Source: Brachypodium distachyon
Lineage: Eukaryota; Streptophyta; Magnoliopsida; Poales; Poaceae
Length of the DNA stretch: 64,000 bases
NCBI RefSeq assembly: GCF_000005505.3
Contig: NC_016133.3
Location: 124,001 to 188,000, forward strand
Direction: 5' to 3'
Position 1 is the first letter of the stretch. Each line of letters starts with the position of its first letter. The notes beneath the pieces were generated by a model. It made no database searches. It was given only the letters and a program-made list of their open reading frames with translations, and had not been told where the DNA came from. Shown here one piece after another: positions 1-13,421 of the stretch. A program made the position numbers and the translations under genes.

Positions 1-649
1 AGGCGCCAAAAAATTTGTTATTTGGAAGGTGAGGCCACTTGGTGGATAAGAGGGCTCTCTATATGAGTGGCTCCAGGCCTCTTAGGCTCTGAACAGAGAC
101 ACTTCCTTATCAACAACAGGTTCAGAAATTAGAGGTGCACAGAAATTAGAGGATGTCTTCTTCATTTTATTCATTCATCTCGCTCAGGGAAAACTGACAG
201 AAAAGCCATGAGAAACTGCAAATAGTATGCTCATTAACAATAACTGTTCATGTGTTTAACTCAACAAAGGAAGCAACAGAGAACCCAAATCCAAAGGCAG
301 CATCTTATTATCTTGTTAAAGCATAACACAGGTTAAAATAACACATATCAAGATTCAATGCGAAACCTCAGTCACATGATGCATCACAAGGAAGATGTTA
401 ACAAGCAAAGCGCATCACAAGGACTATGTCAACTGCAGATATAATATTAGATAGGCATCCATTCAGTTCAGAAACAGTGACCAATGACCACACATAAGTT
501 TACCCTTGAAACATAACCACCTAGTAGTAATAATGTTCAGACCCCGACCGTAACTCCAAATAATTACAACCATAACGACATAAAAAGTAGCGCTGCAAGG
601 TAGATAAGACGAACTCTAAGCATCAAGATATAAAGGCTTTGATGCCTGT
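1..649. other. 3' flank of SKP1, no gene seen
   Basis: This AT-rich stretch lies downstream of the SKP1 stop codon. It probably includes the SKP1 3' untranslated region on the minus strand. I see no conserved reading frame, RNA gene or repeat in it. Confidence 0.5.
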
Positions 650-2271
650 CTACTCAAAAGCCCACTGGTTCTCCCTGCGGATCTCCTCTTCCTCCTCAGG
701 GGTGAAGTCATTCTTGATGTTGAAGGTCTTGCGGATCTCCTCAGGAGTCTTGCCCTTGATCATGTCAGCAACAGTCTGGCAAGTGAGGTCCAGCAATCCC
801 TTGATGTTGAGATAGTTTGCAGCCTGAGAATGTGCAGAAGAATAAAAGGTGGGTGTCAGAAAAAGAAAAGCACTTAGAATGGTTAAAGCACAAAGATAGA
901 CTACTTATAAGCAGATAAGTTTGTGACAAAATACAAACGAAATCGTGGATCGATTGGTATATGGAATTGAGGAATGCAAGTGAAGATGCTTTACATGAGG
1001 TACCACAGCTCACCGATAGAAACATGACTATAACAGAACATTACATATATTGAATAGACAGATAAATCTATCCTAACAGACACCAGATGTTATCACAAGC
1101 TATGGAAATTCATCTAGGAATTAAAATGACGAGCACCACTTCCTGCATGGTTCATGCATAATAACTGTAACAGGATGGCAAAAGTAACATATATGCATAA
1201 AGTATCATGTTGTCATTTAGCTACCACTATTTAATGTTGCTAGCTAACATATGCACATGACAATTCATGCTGGATCAAAGAAAGTAAATATTAGTCAATT
1301 GGATCATTTAGCTAACAAATGCACAGGCAATGCTACCATTGAAATTCAACATCTCAGGTAAAATTTACTTGCCATTAATTAGATGGCAAAAGCAATGAAT
1401 ATGGCAAGGGAGATATTTTTATACTGCTAAAATATACACATAAACGTGATAAGTAAGACGGAGTAATAAATAAATTGAAACAGACAGGAATACAGTATAT
1501 AATCCTCTGATTTAGCTAAACTGCACAATGTTGGGTTGCTAGCCAATATGCAGAACACAATGAAGAAACAACACATGCTGGATCAACAAAAGTAATCATT
1601 GTCAGCATGGATCAATTAGCGGCATCACAGTGAAACTTTGGTACCCAACGCCACAACTCAAATTCAACCTCAAAAAGATAAGACTTGCGTGTCAGAAAAA
1701 TAGAAGCCATACGAGGTTAGCCGTAACAATGATTAATTCAGGGTGAAGCAAAGCCGCAATGCTAGATGGAGTAGGACAATATGAGGCAACGAGGTTATCG
1801 AATCGCAAAGCACCACACAGGTCATGGCTACCCCTAACCCTAGCTTATCGGCGATGGTAGGGGATCGAATCGATCTAGATTAGTGAAGCAGGGACAAGGG
1901 ATTAATCAAGATTGGAGGGGGGGAAAGAGGGGATCTACCAGGATGAGGTCGAAGAGGGTGGCCTGGTCGACTTTGACGAAGTCCGCGTCCCAGTTCTTGA
2001 GGTCGTCGGTGGGGGCGGCGGGGGCGGCGGAGGTGTTGGCTGCGGCGGCGTCGGTGGCGTCGGCGGCGTGGACGTGCTTGTTGCAGTACTCGATGACCTT
2101 GGAGAGGATCTTGGAGTTGACGTTGGGGAGCGGGATGCCGTTGTCGGCGCAGTCGTCCTCGATCATGTGGCGGATGGTCTGCGACTCCATGGCGACCGTC
2201 TCCTCGACCTCGAACTCCTCGCCGTCGGAGCTCTTGAGGGTGATCATCTTCTTCTCGCCGTCGGAAGCCAT
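650..2271 (-). CDS. SKP1: SKP1-like SCF ubiquitin ligase adaptor
   Basis: SKP1 bridges cullin-1 to F-box proteins in the nuclear and cytosolic SCF ubiquitin ligase. Two exons are read on the minus strand, 1939-2271 and 650-823, giving 168 residues, the usual plant SKP1 length. The BTB/POZ-like part begins [20 protein letters not shown]. Exon 1 ends after LFDLIL and exon 2 resumes with AANYLN. The C-terminal F-box-binding helices carry the family hallmarks [20 protein letters not shown] and the terminal NQWAFE. An alanine-rich linker (about residues 72-90) separates the two halves. The intron is about 1.1 kb with GT-AG ends, at a position where many plant SKP1 genes have one. The start is the first ATG, just downstream of a telo-box-like AACCCTAG near 2291. 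Identity is secure; which SKP1 paralogue this is cannot be told. Confidence 0.95.
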
Positions 2272-3242
2272 GGGATTGGGATTGGGATGGGAACCCTAGC
2301 GAACGGAGGCGGCGGAAACAAAAGGGCTGCGGACTTGGGGTTGGTTGTTGGGCTTGGCCGAGTCGCAGCCTCGCAGGGTTGGGAATTTATGGGAGTTTTT
2401 CTTAAAAAAAAAAGGGAATTTATGGGAGCGGCTGGGATGCCCAAATCCCTGAACTTTCGGACAAGGCTTCGAATTTGTGAAAACAACTCGTTTTTCCTTA
2501 TTAAATCAGGCTCGGTTTATCAAGGACAAGAATTATACTCCTACAACTTATTTGTTGATTTTCACGGTCACCGTTTCGGTGGTTTTTATGAACTAGGCAT
2601 TCAGACGAATCGCGACATTCGGTGCATAACTAGCCATTTCCCACAAACATTTATGGTACCAAGTGCAATTTTCACGTTTCGGGACACCTATTGTATGTTC
2701 AATCCGAAAGCATTAGAAATGTATGCCCACGTAATCAATTTAACGGTAGAAAATAATGTCCGACTGAACATATGTGGAGTTTACATTCACAAACCAGGCA
2801 AAAGATTCCCGAAGTACACTAGAGCGCATTTATTGAATTACACATGTACAAGATTTGCTAACAATAAGACAACGTCCTCAATCGATCCATGTATAGGGTA
2901 ACACCAACGAACACAAACGTATATAGCTATTGCTCCTTTTTTTTTATTTACACGTACTTGAAAGGTGCTCCTCCTCATGATACTCTCGTCGGTGCTCGCT
3001 ACTTCAGCAAATTCAACTGAAAACCAAAATCATAAATAATAATGTTTGAAAAAGAGACCAAAAACACGCCGAACTGAAAAATATATAACAAATAGAACAT
3101 TACGTATTAGCACCCTCACCTTCAAGATTTCTGCAGAGCGGCTGGTAACCTCAATCTATGTTATTACATATGCAACGAAGAAACTAATTTTGGATAAAAT
3201 TGGTGGGCACCCGATGCTGAGCCCTGTATGTTAGTTATCAGC
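2272..3242. other. SKP1 promoter and spacer to UPL3
   Basis: The first 100 bases hold the SKP1 5' leader and promoter, including an AACCCTAG telo-box-like motif near 2291 (minus reading CTAGGGTT). The rest is AT-rich spacer ending at the UPL3 stop codon, with no convincing coding sequence. A long plus-strand open frame runs from SKP1 antisense into this spacer but matches no family. Confidence 0.5.
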
Positions 3243-6200
3243 TTATGAAAGATCAAATGATCCACGGCCTTCTAGGATGGCGTAAAGCAGCTTCTTGCGC
3301 ATAATTTCCTGCAGCAAGTAATATGCCCAACAAATTAACGGAATACAGAAGCGCATTTTAAACCTGCTTTGTACCAAAGAATGGAACCCTACCTTTGTGG
3401 AATACGGGGGCAATTTAAGATAGTTAGCACACGTCATGACACTAGGCAAATCATCATCTGCAGCTTCTGTTGCGCCAGTTGCATTTGATGTATTCACTCC
3501 GCTCGAAGGGTGCTGAATCAAACGCAACACCAAGTTAAGAAACAAAAAGAAAAGGTCACGATACATAAATACGAATAAGTTACAACAGAATATGTCAACA
3601 TAAACAAACAAAAGCACCTTCCGAACAATAGTAAGCTTGGGACTAAGGGCAGCTAGACCACCAGGTGGAAGCCGAGAAGCGCCAGTTACAAACTGGCAGA
3701 ATGCATGCTGCTGATCCGGGGTAAATTCAACCATGATCTCAAGTAGCTACAAACAAGAAGAGGAAGACGATCAACGAATGGATTAAACTTATTTGAAGGC
3801 CATATTCAGATTAAAGGTCACATTCAAATAAACGGAGGTAGGGATGCGCTTACATTTATAATTGCAGGACTTTTAGCAGTATACCCGTGATCAAATTTTA
3901 TGTTATCCACCAGGGATTCCGGCTGCAGCAATGCAGCCTAGTTCAGTTAAAATGTAACCAAATACAACTGAAATCAAGAGGGAGAGACCAAGCATTACCT
4001 CCCAAATTTCTTGACGACCACATAGAAGATAGTCAAGCTCTTGAGGTGAAAATATTTGGAGGGATGAGATATCAAAGACCTAAAATAGACAAGTATACAA
4101 GAAGAATTGGTGCAAAATGATCGAGTCTCTGAACATCTACAAAATGGTTAAAAAGGAATCGAGAAGCAAAGAAAATAGGGTCATACCTGGCTGAAACCTG
4201 ATCTAAATGCTTCAACCTGCTTCATTATCCCTGACTTGATTGTCGCATCCACTACCAAAGTAACATACTCCTCCAGGTTGTGGATATTAACCTACAGGAA
4301 AGTAGCACTCTTCATTAGCCCCCACAAAAAAGAGTGCAAATGCAAACACAAAATCACTGAGATAAACACATCACTTACAATTGTGTTTTGCTTGCCTTCT
4401 TTAAGAACATAATTAGGAAAACCCGGAAGAGTAAAATCTAAACACAAGTCTTCGACAGGAGTTCCACGGAAACACAAGTCCGTAACTTGCAGCTGATTTC
4501 TGCCAGAAGTGGATTCAAGGAACCTCTTGCGTTCAATAAGAACTTGCATTTCTTGCAGTGTCTTTCCAAGCTCAGCATCAAACGAGATAATGTCAAACAA
4601 ATCAAGCTCCTGATGAATAGAAATCATTCGTGCATTAGACGCTGAAAATGGAAGAAAATACAGAATAACAAACTCAAGTAGAACAACTGTTGGGTTGGGC
4701 TTGTGTGAGTGTGTATTCTGTGGCCTACTTGCCCATACTACTATATATGTAAAGTACCAGAGTGCTCATGCGAGGGGCCGCTGTCCATGGAGCAGTGCTT
4801 CAGTGGTGACCTGAGCAATAGACCGAGTTTGTGCAACAGGCAAAGTAAGCCTGCACGGTTCCAAGAACCACAGGTGCCGAGGTGGCGTCTGGTCGTGCGC
4901 ATGAGTCCAACAAGTTGCCGGTCTGCTGCATTGGGATTGCTGGTGCCCAGCTGCATGTGGTGGTGAAGGGAGAGAGCTAAGTGAGCTCACGCGTACGGGA
5001 AAATGCTGCCCATGGCTTGCAGCTGGAAGAAAAGGAGCTGCAGCTGCAGACTTGCTATCCATTAATCTCTGCGAGAAGTGCAGACAAACAGAGATGGTGC
5101 TGTGTTCTTAGGTCAGGGCTGATTGCGGATGATTGGAAGGGAAGGAAGAGAGGTGCTTGCGGTGTGCAAAGTTACATTTTGAAGGCGGTGCCAATGTCCA
5201 AATCGTCATGTTTTTGAACTAGAGGGAGTAATAAGACAGCTCTCAGCATACCCAACCCAGTCCAACATGTAAACAGAGCATGCAGAGATCGAACGTCTCT
5301 TTATTAAGGAGAAGCTAGATGAGAGTGTTATACATTTAAACCATGTAAACTCAACTGTTGTAACAGATGGCCTAACCAACAGTGTGGGACTCAAGAAATG
5401 TATTTTAGCTTGTAAAAAGATGGGAATGATAGATAGATATCATCCATCTTGAGGAGTGTTGGGCTGAGCTTGTCTGTGGCCGATGCTAGTGTTATCATGT
5501 AGTGGTATGCATAGCAAGGAGGGATCAGGGGAATAATGAATCCAGAAATTTCCGCTAAAATTGACAAAAACCATAAGAAAATGAAAAGAAACTGCTTTCA
5601 GGAATAAAAGGATCTGTACTCACTTGTCCAAGTATGAGCTTATAAAACGCAGTAGATAAAGGCAAATCTAAAAGCCTTCCATCTTGCAAAACTTTTGCCA
5701 TAACCCGACCGATTAAGCGGAAATATTCGATGACTTTGAAGAATCTGCTACCCTCCGAGGCATCAACATCAGATGGCCAAGGGCGAGGAAATAATCCAAG
5801 AGGAGCTTGTATAAGATGCCTGCGGTCATCAGGAAAATCTGAGTCAAGCTCCTTTCCTGGCAACTCTTCTTCAGAATTCACATGGACCATACCGCTCCAA
5901 TCAATTTCCATTTCTGAACCATATGGTGAACTAGATCTCCATAATCCCAGGCGAGCACTTTGTAGTTCATGACCCAAAAGAGTATAAAACTCCAAAGTAG
6001 GACCCAGCCCCGTCCCAACCTCGCCAAAGTATTCCACCTCAAGAACAGCTCTCTGACTAGAGAACATCTCCATAACTTTTGTAGCAGAATCCAGAATACG
6101 GTTACGGGAAACACGAACTTTCTGGCGCTGTAACCTGCCAAACCGGACCTCTCTTTCACTACCAGAGTTGTGATTATCACCCTGGTGTTGCTGAAGGCGA

Positions 6201-9200
6201 TTCAATGCACGGGACAACCCAAAAGCTGTGGAATAGAAGTACTGCCTCCTTGTTTCAAAGGGAAAGAGGAACGGACATGCTTTGGTCATCTGATAACACC
6301 AAGAAGGTAAACTTCCACTACAGAGTGCCAGAACATCCTGCATTTGCCGAGCAAGCTTCGGTGTCAACTTACTATTGACAAATTCTTCTGAAGGCACCTT
6401 GGTTTCAGTTTCATATAGCTCATCCAGGGTAGCGATTTTTCCCTCAGCAAAATCATCAGCTGCTGCCTGTGCTCTTAAACGTGGGGACAACTGGTTCAGC
6501 CCCTCTAATACACGTAACAGCGCCAAAATGCTGTAAGTTGAATTTGTTCTCTCAAGATCACATGGAAGTTCTCCTTGTAAGATGCTATCAAGAAGAGAAA
6601 CCCTACGTGTTTCAGAAATAGATCTGCAAGAATCTGATTTTGGGTGCAATGAGGTGGAACCACCTTGGGATCCCTTCTCAACCTGGCTATCAGCCTTCTG
6701 GTAAGTTATTGTGAACACATCACCCCAGAAGCGGTTTCCATCATTTGGCAAGTCAGATCCATTGAACCTTTCTTCATCATCCTCATCAAGCATCAGCTGA
6801 CGTTGGATAGCTTGATATACGGTCAAATTTTTGCTAAGCTGCTTCCCACCAGCCATAAATATAAGTTTGTTCTGTTGATTCATGCTACCTCCAAGTGACA
6901 GGCCACGGCGATCCCGACTGCCTCTAACACCACGGCTGCCACCAGAAGTCAGCCCAGCCATTGTCGCAGCAACAAATGACATTGCACCTTGTGACCCGAA
7001 GGTACTTGCACTTCGAAATTCAGCAGCATTTGCTCCCCTGCTCATTATGTTTCGAGCACTGGAACCAGATGATGGATGTGCCTGGTTATCACTTGCTGAA
7101 CCAACATTAGAATCATCAGTGTCACCCAATTTCACATCATGCACCCCATCTTGAACACAAATAGGAAGAGACCCCTCTTGGAGAACCTGAGAATCTCAAC
7201 AAGTTTATTTATTTAGAGGCTGAAAGAAGTAAACAATCTTCAGGATAGTCCAACTAAGAACTTTATATGCCTAGAATAGGATCTTAAAGCAGGCCGAACG
7301 ATTTTAGCATCTTGCAGCATATAATCTCCATAAACTAGTTTACATTTTAAGTGACCCCCACTGCCTTTGTTTTCTCTGTGGATGACTCATATCTAAGTAA
7401 CTCATCCACAGAGAAAACAAATGCAGTGGTTGTAACAAAGGCGGGGGATTTGATCATTTCCCCCACTTTACTTGGACTTTGATCATTTGCCCTGTCCCTG
7501 TCTCACTTACAGGTGGCCCCATACCCCACATGTAAGTGACACAGGGCGGGGCAAATCATCAAAGTGCAAAGTGAAGTGGGGCAAACGATCAAATTTGCAG
7601 GAAAGATGCAGATAGCTGTCTAGCCCAGACTTACACTTGGTGTAATCCCTAGCTTAAAATAGGCCAGATTGGCTCTAAATTGTATCATGGCCACATGAAA
7701 GGAAATGGAAAGGAATAAAACTTTGAAAAAATCACCTCATGATCATCATCTTCATCTTCTGAAATGTCATCATCATCAATCATTAAAGCATCATCAATCT
7801 CAATATGAGATGTGTCAAGATCCTCATCCTGCACATAACAGAATAGAAAAGTATTACTTAGCTAGGTCCCAGTGCAGCTAAACATCCATCGCAATACATA
7901 ATGATATAATCACACTCGTATATCATGACAAATTTAAACAAAAGATGGTCCCAGTGCATGGCACATTGCTCGCAGATTACTTAAATGTTTGTGCCAATGG
8001 ACAACCCTGAGTCAGATATGAAAGGTTGAAAGGTACTGGGGTGTATCTCTTTTTTGGGCAGTAAGTTCCCCTTGGTGCCTTCAGTAGGAGATCTTGCCGA
8101 TGTCCAACAGGATGTACTCCCTCCGACCCATATTGTCTCAAATTTGCCCAAATATGGATGTATCTATGTTTAAAAAGCGTCTAGATACATGTAATGTTTC
8201 GACAAGTAATTCCGACTGGAGGGAGTATATAAGTTCTTCTTACATTCGCAGACAACTTTCGTTTGCTACCAAATCAAGATGAAAGAAATAATTTAAAGAT
8301 CTAGTTCAATGTCTGATCTAGCACCTCCAAAAGCTTCCGGTTCAAACACAACTACATGAGAACGAAGGGATATTATCCTTTTCTTTATAAATCCTTCTGA
8401 ACTCATCCTTTATAACTTATTATTATTATTCACCCAATCTTCCTCATTTTCGAATATCCTAACTTAGACGGAATGTGCACTTGAATATTATGCAGAGCTT
8501 CACTAAAAAGACAACTGTACCCTTTTTGGGGAGTTATAACGTTCAAGTGGAGTGCAAAAAAAATCATACCTCAGAAGTACTGTCACCATGTGTTTGCTTC
8601 ATTTCCAAATCTTTCTCTAAAGCAGCTTTTCTGCGAGTAGAATTCCTTGTATTGGGCCCCTTTGGTTCAGCCGAGCTCGAGCTTGGTTTTAGAACAGCTT
8701 TGCCTTTTCCCTTGGCAGTACTACTGCTTTCCTCCAGGGACTCCTTATTAGATGTGCCACTACTTGCAGCAGACGACTTTGATCTTGTCGTCGGACAACG
8801 GGCAGATTGAGCTGATGCAGGTGTTGATAACGCACCAGCGGTAGTTCCAGGTACAGCAGATTCAGAACAATTTGCAGATGGGACTATAGGTTTGGAAGCA
8901 GCCTCACTGCGCTGAACTCTGGGCCAAAGAAATTCTTCAACAGCTGCTAGACTTGCAAAGGGATCAATAAGTACAATATTTGATGAATAATCCCGAAGTG
9001 ATTTTTCGCCTTGAGCACGACACAGACGCAACTTGAAGGGTTGAGACAGAGCACCAAGACCTGAGGTCAGACGGGAGCCTCCAGTACCAATTCTGCTAGA
9101 CTGGCTGAGCACAACAGGGAAACGTTCCAATGAACAGAAAGCACTTTGCAGTTTTTGGACCAAAAGTGTCATTGGAGTTTCGTTCCTTCCGTGATCAACA

Positions 9201-12200
9201 GAAAGGGCAACAGATATGAAGAATTTGTATCGCCTGAGCACCTGCTGGCGAAGCTTTGGAAGGTTTGCTTCAGATACCCTTTCCTTTCCAAATGTCCCAC
9301 ACGACAAATAGTCAAGAAATGCTGCAACTGCTCCACTTCTAATGAACTCGAATGTGGAAACACCATCAACTTTGCTTAGCTCAGCAAGTATTTCGGTTAC
9401 TATCAGGTCTAACTGTTCCTCCACATCATTCGAGAAGTCATAATGATTAGCACTCAAGGCTTTTGATTTCCCTTTGGCTTTTGTTACTACACTGTCGGTT
9501 GCAGTATTCAACTTTGCACACAGAGTTCTCAGTTTAAGAAGGTCATCAGTGACTCCAATATCACTCGAACCATGGTCAGAAGGGAAGTATTTATCTTTAA
9601 ATGACTTTGCGCGACCACTAACTTCAAAACGGAGACTGGTGACTGGAACTTCTGTGGAGGTTGGTGATGAGCTGGAAATCCCAGAATTGGAAACATTTGA
9701 TACATCTAACGAATTGTTATCTGTAGGTGCAGCACCTCCGCGCCGGCGTTGTCGTCTGGGGCGTGCGGACATAACAGGATCGCAATCCTTGTCCTGTTGT
9801 GATACCGGAGGAACTGTATTTGAGGATTCCGAACATATAAGTGCCTCCACAGCATGAACAACACCTTCCCTCACAAACAACTTCGAAAACGTCTCTGGAA
9901 GTTTCTCCATCATAATTTCTGCTATCTGAAGAGCAGGAATCAGCACTTGTGGATCTTTCCAAGCAAGAATGCCTGCTAGGAAGCTGAAAGGAAAATTTTG
10001 TATAACTCGGTAAGGAATAGAAAAACAAATTATCTATTGAGGCGGCATGACAAATGGTAGCTCCCAAATGTCTGAAACCATTATCTAGAAGAAACGAATA
10101 ATAATCCAATATAGAAACTTGTATCAGCACCTGGATATGTTTGTTGTGCCAAGGAGTGTCTGGATCATTTCAGCAGAGCTATAGCACATTAATTTACCAA
10201 TAATAGATAAGCACTTATGACGTATTGGTGCATTTACGCTTGAACCATACACCTGTCCAATACCAGAAGTTGTCAAGTATGAGAACCAAAAGTATGTCTA
10301 AAGAAATATAGTTACAACTCATCAACAAGAGAAGAAAATGGGCACACACCTGTGTCATTACGGGTAATAAGTCCATACCAAACTGTTGTAGAAGTTCAGG
10401 GTGCTCACGTAATAGACTCTCATGGCCTGACCTTTCATTTTCTGTTGAACCAGCCCCATCTTGTTTGGCGGAAGCAGATTTCTTTGCAGAAGAGCCTTTA
10501 ACGAATACACGACAGTGTGTTGGTAGAGAAATTATCCCCACAGGTAAATGTGGAAGCAGATCATCAGCAAGGCTCACAATCTCGAACATCTGCAGGGTTA
10601 AAGGAAAATTTATGAACACCATCAGCACAAGAAAGCGTGCACATATATAGAGCAATTAAGTGAGAGAAGTAGTAGCTGCAGACAACATTATACATTTATA
10701 CCCAAAAAAATATAAAATTCTTTTAAATCACTACTACACATGATCACATAGGATAGACAATTTACTATCTTACTTGCAGATTCATATCCCCTCCAGAGCA
10801 TCCTTAAAACATCTCAAAGGACTTGATGCAGGATGACTCAAACAGGGATGGTAGCTATATGCGTGGGCCATTAATGTTCTTAGAACATGTCCTTGTTGCT
10901 TGACTGATTTATTTAGGATGATAAACTGCACGTTAATTATCACGACAACTGTGGACCAGTTTACTACACAAGGACCTGCCTTTAGTCCTCAAGAAAAATA
11001 CACATGTGGGATGTGGCTGCTTGATGGCATGTATAATTACACAAGCCCTTTTCAATTTTGTGAAAATTGTGTAATTTATGGAGCATTGCTGAACATGATT
11101 TGCTCCAGTCAAGTTACAATAATACATATGAACTGGATCTTACTAAAGATGGTAAAAACTAGTCATAAATCTAGCACCACAGAATAGTAAAACCAGTGAT
11201 AGATGCAATCACCTGATCAGCAGGCCTTGACATAGCTGGGGCCACTGATGTTCCAGCAACCAAACCAGACCCTGAAAGAATGTCTTTAATAGTGCCACTA
11301 ATGCCAAGAAGAAGAAGTGTTTTGGCTGCCAACAGAGATCCACTTGCACATGTTGAGAGAAGACGGATTAAACCCTGAAAGGATGGCCAATCCAAACTTA
11401 ACAAGATTACAAAAAGGACCCAAGTAAACAACAGGGAAGAATAACAAAACATATTCATGTATACCGTATACGTCGATGTACTCAGCGATGTCTGGCCAGC
11501 TGAGTTGCTGATGGATACCAAGCTAGCGGCTTGTGCAACCAACCCATGATTGCACAACTCATCCAACTTTTCTGGATAGTGAGCAAAAGCCTCTGCAATG
11601 CGTGTTAAACAAACAGAAGCATGCTCTAGTACCTGGAATGTGCATAAACAAAAGTTGAAACAAATGTATACCCTGGTAGGATTGGTATTGTTTCACAATA
11701 AAAAGTACATAGGTCGGAGGCTTGGACTTCAAAGGCACCTTAGAGTCATGGTGGTGTAGGAGATTAGTGAGCAACGGTACAGCTTCCATGACAAACTCAG
11801 ATGCATCAGATGGCAGTTTCCTGCAAATATTAGCAGCAGTAGACAATGCTACTCTCTAGAAGCATGTCCGCCAAGGAGACAAAGGTAGTAAGTAGAAGCA
11901 GATAGCGCGCGCACAGAATACAGAGGAACAGAACTGAAGTAAAATGGAGAAGAGGTGTATGTTGTATGAATCTAAGAAAAATGATGTGATAACTTGAAAA
12001 AAAATTAGAGTTGAATTCAAAGAAATACCTGAACACCAGTGGAGAAGAAGTCGAGATATGATAGGACAGCCATTAGTGCACCAGCTCTCAAGCATGCAGT
12101 GGGATGCTCCAGAGAAATCTTCCTAAGAGCTTGCAGAGACTAAGAGCATGACAAAGAAAACAGATAAGAGTAGTTGTTAGTATCTTATCAAGGGCATGCA

Positions 12201-13215
12201 TGAGGGGGGCAAATGAGATATGTTAGTTTGTCAAACAAATCTACCAAGATTACAACTCGAGTTGGAACATCCATGATCCACGACAACAAAATGCTTAGCT
12301 ACGCACTCTAACCATCTTGCTGGGTGCTAAATTATATGCAACATTTTACAAAATTAGCACTCAGCGGATGGCGTGCAACAGCAGAATCAACTGGAGGCTT
12401 TAAGATGATGGGCTAGGATAAAAATTGGAGAGGAAGATATTAGCATGTACCTGCTCAGCGAGGTCCATATACTCGATTGTGAGAAGCCGGGCACAGAAAC
12501 ATGGAATAGCCCCATAGTGCACTACAGACGAGCAGGCCGACGGGAGGACGTCGACGAGGTTGGCGAGGGCGCGGGCAGCAAGCAGCATGACATCGGGGCT
12601 GGCGCCGCCAGCGGCCTCCTCACGGCCAAGCAGTCCAACAAGGAGGGGCACAAAGGCGTCGACCGGGAAGGCGGCGAGCGAGTCCTCGGTGCCGATGGAG
12701 AGCATCTCGCAGAGCTGCATGAGGGAGCTGAGCTGGCGCGACTCGTCGCCCTCGGCCTGCAGGCCGGCGAGGATCCTCTTGAGCTGGGCGGAGGTGGTGG
12801 AAGAGGACGCTGCAGCTGCAGCGGCGGAGCCCGGGAGGAGGTCGTCCAGGCCGGCGCCGAGCCTGCGGAGGAGTCCCTGGAGCGCGGTGCTGGCGGAAGT
12901 GAAGGAGGGCGGGAAGGGGGCGGCGGAGTCGTCGTCTTCGTCATCGTTGGGGAGGGGCGCCGGGGGCGAGGGGTTGGAGGTGGAGGAAGGGTCCGGGTCC
13001 TTGCCCTTGTCAGCGGCTTGGGCGGCGGCGGCGGCGGCGCGGGCCCGGCGGCGGGAGGACGGGGAGGGGTCCATGGGCAGCGCTTGCGCAGCGGCGGCGG
13101 CGGAGGAGGAGCGGCGGGCGGCGCGGGGAGCGAGGGTGGGGCGAGCGCGCTTGGAGGAGGAGCTGGAGGCCGAGGAGGAGGAGGCGGCGGCGCGCTTGCG
13201 GCTGCGTGTTTCCAT
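3243..13215 (-). CDS. UPL3: HECT-type E3 ubiquitin ligase, UPL3/KAKTUS type
   Basis: HECT E3 ligases take ubiquitin onto a cysteine and pass it to substrate. Arabidopsis UPL3 acts in trichome endoreduplication and proteasome-linked transcription. Seventeen exons join in frame: 12451-13215, 12029-12139, 11739-11855, 11465-11632, 11213-11374, 10350-10589, 10131-10252, 8570-9983, 7736-7828, 5624-7186, 4379-4609, 4187-4291, 3999-4079, 3854-3922, 3618-3746, 3393-3512, 3243-3308. The product is about 1851 residues (Arabidopsis UPL3 about 1888). It has a Ser/Ala-rich basic N-terminus, armadillo-like helices about 130-700, an acidic patch in exon 9 and a HECT domain about 1423-1851. The catalytic Cys sits in VMTCANYLKLPPY at about 1818, 33 residues from the end (GSFDLS). 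All introns are GT-AG. Introns 8, 9 and 10 carry mobile-element insertions. No frame breaks were seen. Confidence 0.95.
4688..5480 (+). mobile_element. Possible degraded LTR element in UPL3 intron 10
   Basis: Within UPL3 intron 10, two sites about 770 bases apart begin with related text: TGTTGGGTTGGGCTTGTG near 4688 and TGTTGGGCTGAGCTTGTC near 5458. The second follows the purine-rich CTTGAGGAG, which resembles a polypurine tract before a Copia-type 3' LTR. There is no reverse transcriptase or gag frame between them, so if real this is a small non-autonomous or decayed element. No target-site duplication could be confirmed. Confidence 0.3.
7358..7429. repeat. Near-perfect 28-bp inverted repeat in UPL3 intron 9
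   Basis: The arm 7358-7385 is the reverse complement of 7402-7429 at 27 of 28 positions, with a 16-base loop. Transcribed with UPL3 it would form a long hairpin. It abuts a second foldback structure, so a nested MITE is the simplest origin. Confidence 0.85.
7448..7594. mobile_element. Foldback MITE in UPL3 intron 9
   Basis: The ends of this 147-bp segment are inverted repeats: ATTTGATCATTTCCCCCACTT at the left reads almost the same as the reverse complement of the right end. The inner halves also pair, for example the CTTACAGGTGG side with CCACATGTAAG. The structure fits a non-autonomous DNA transposon. The superfamily is not clear because the flanking duplication is ambiguous. Confidence 0.6.
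8117..8225. mobile_element. Stowaway MITE in UPL3 intron 8
   Basis: The 109-bp element is flanked by TA on both sides and starts CTCCCTCCG with a matching inverted GGAGGGAG end. Its interior (TATGGATGTATCTATG, AGATACATGTAAT) is shared with the copies at 52400 and 63773, so these form one family. Stowaway elements are Tc1/mariner derivatives common in grass introns. Confidence 0.85.
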
Positions 13216-13421
13216 ACAAGCGGCGGGCGCGCTGGGGCAGGGGGGTGCCTAGACGGCGAGCGGACACATCGATGCCCGTACGGCTGGATCTGCGGCGAGG
13301 TGGGGATGGCTGATGGATCGCCGGATCCTCGCCGGGAGGATTGGATCGATTGAGCAGTCTCAAGAAGAAGAAGCAGAGTCCAGAGGCTGGGGGATGAATG
13401 AATTTGGGGAATTTTGGCCGA

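Noticed and set aside
1912..2901. 329-codon plus-strand open frame across SKP1 antisense
   Set aside because: It is antisense to the conserved SKP1 exon 1 for its first third; Gly-rich low complexity there and no family match beyond.
12445..13353. Long plus-strand frames opposite UPL3 exon 1
   Set aside because: The GC-rich Ala/Ser exon leaves all frames open; the products are Gly- or Arg-rich shadows.
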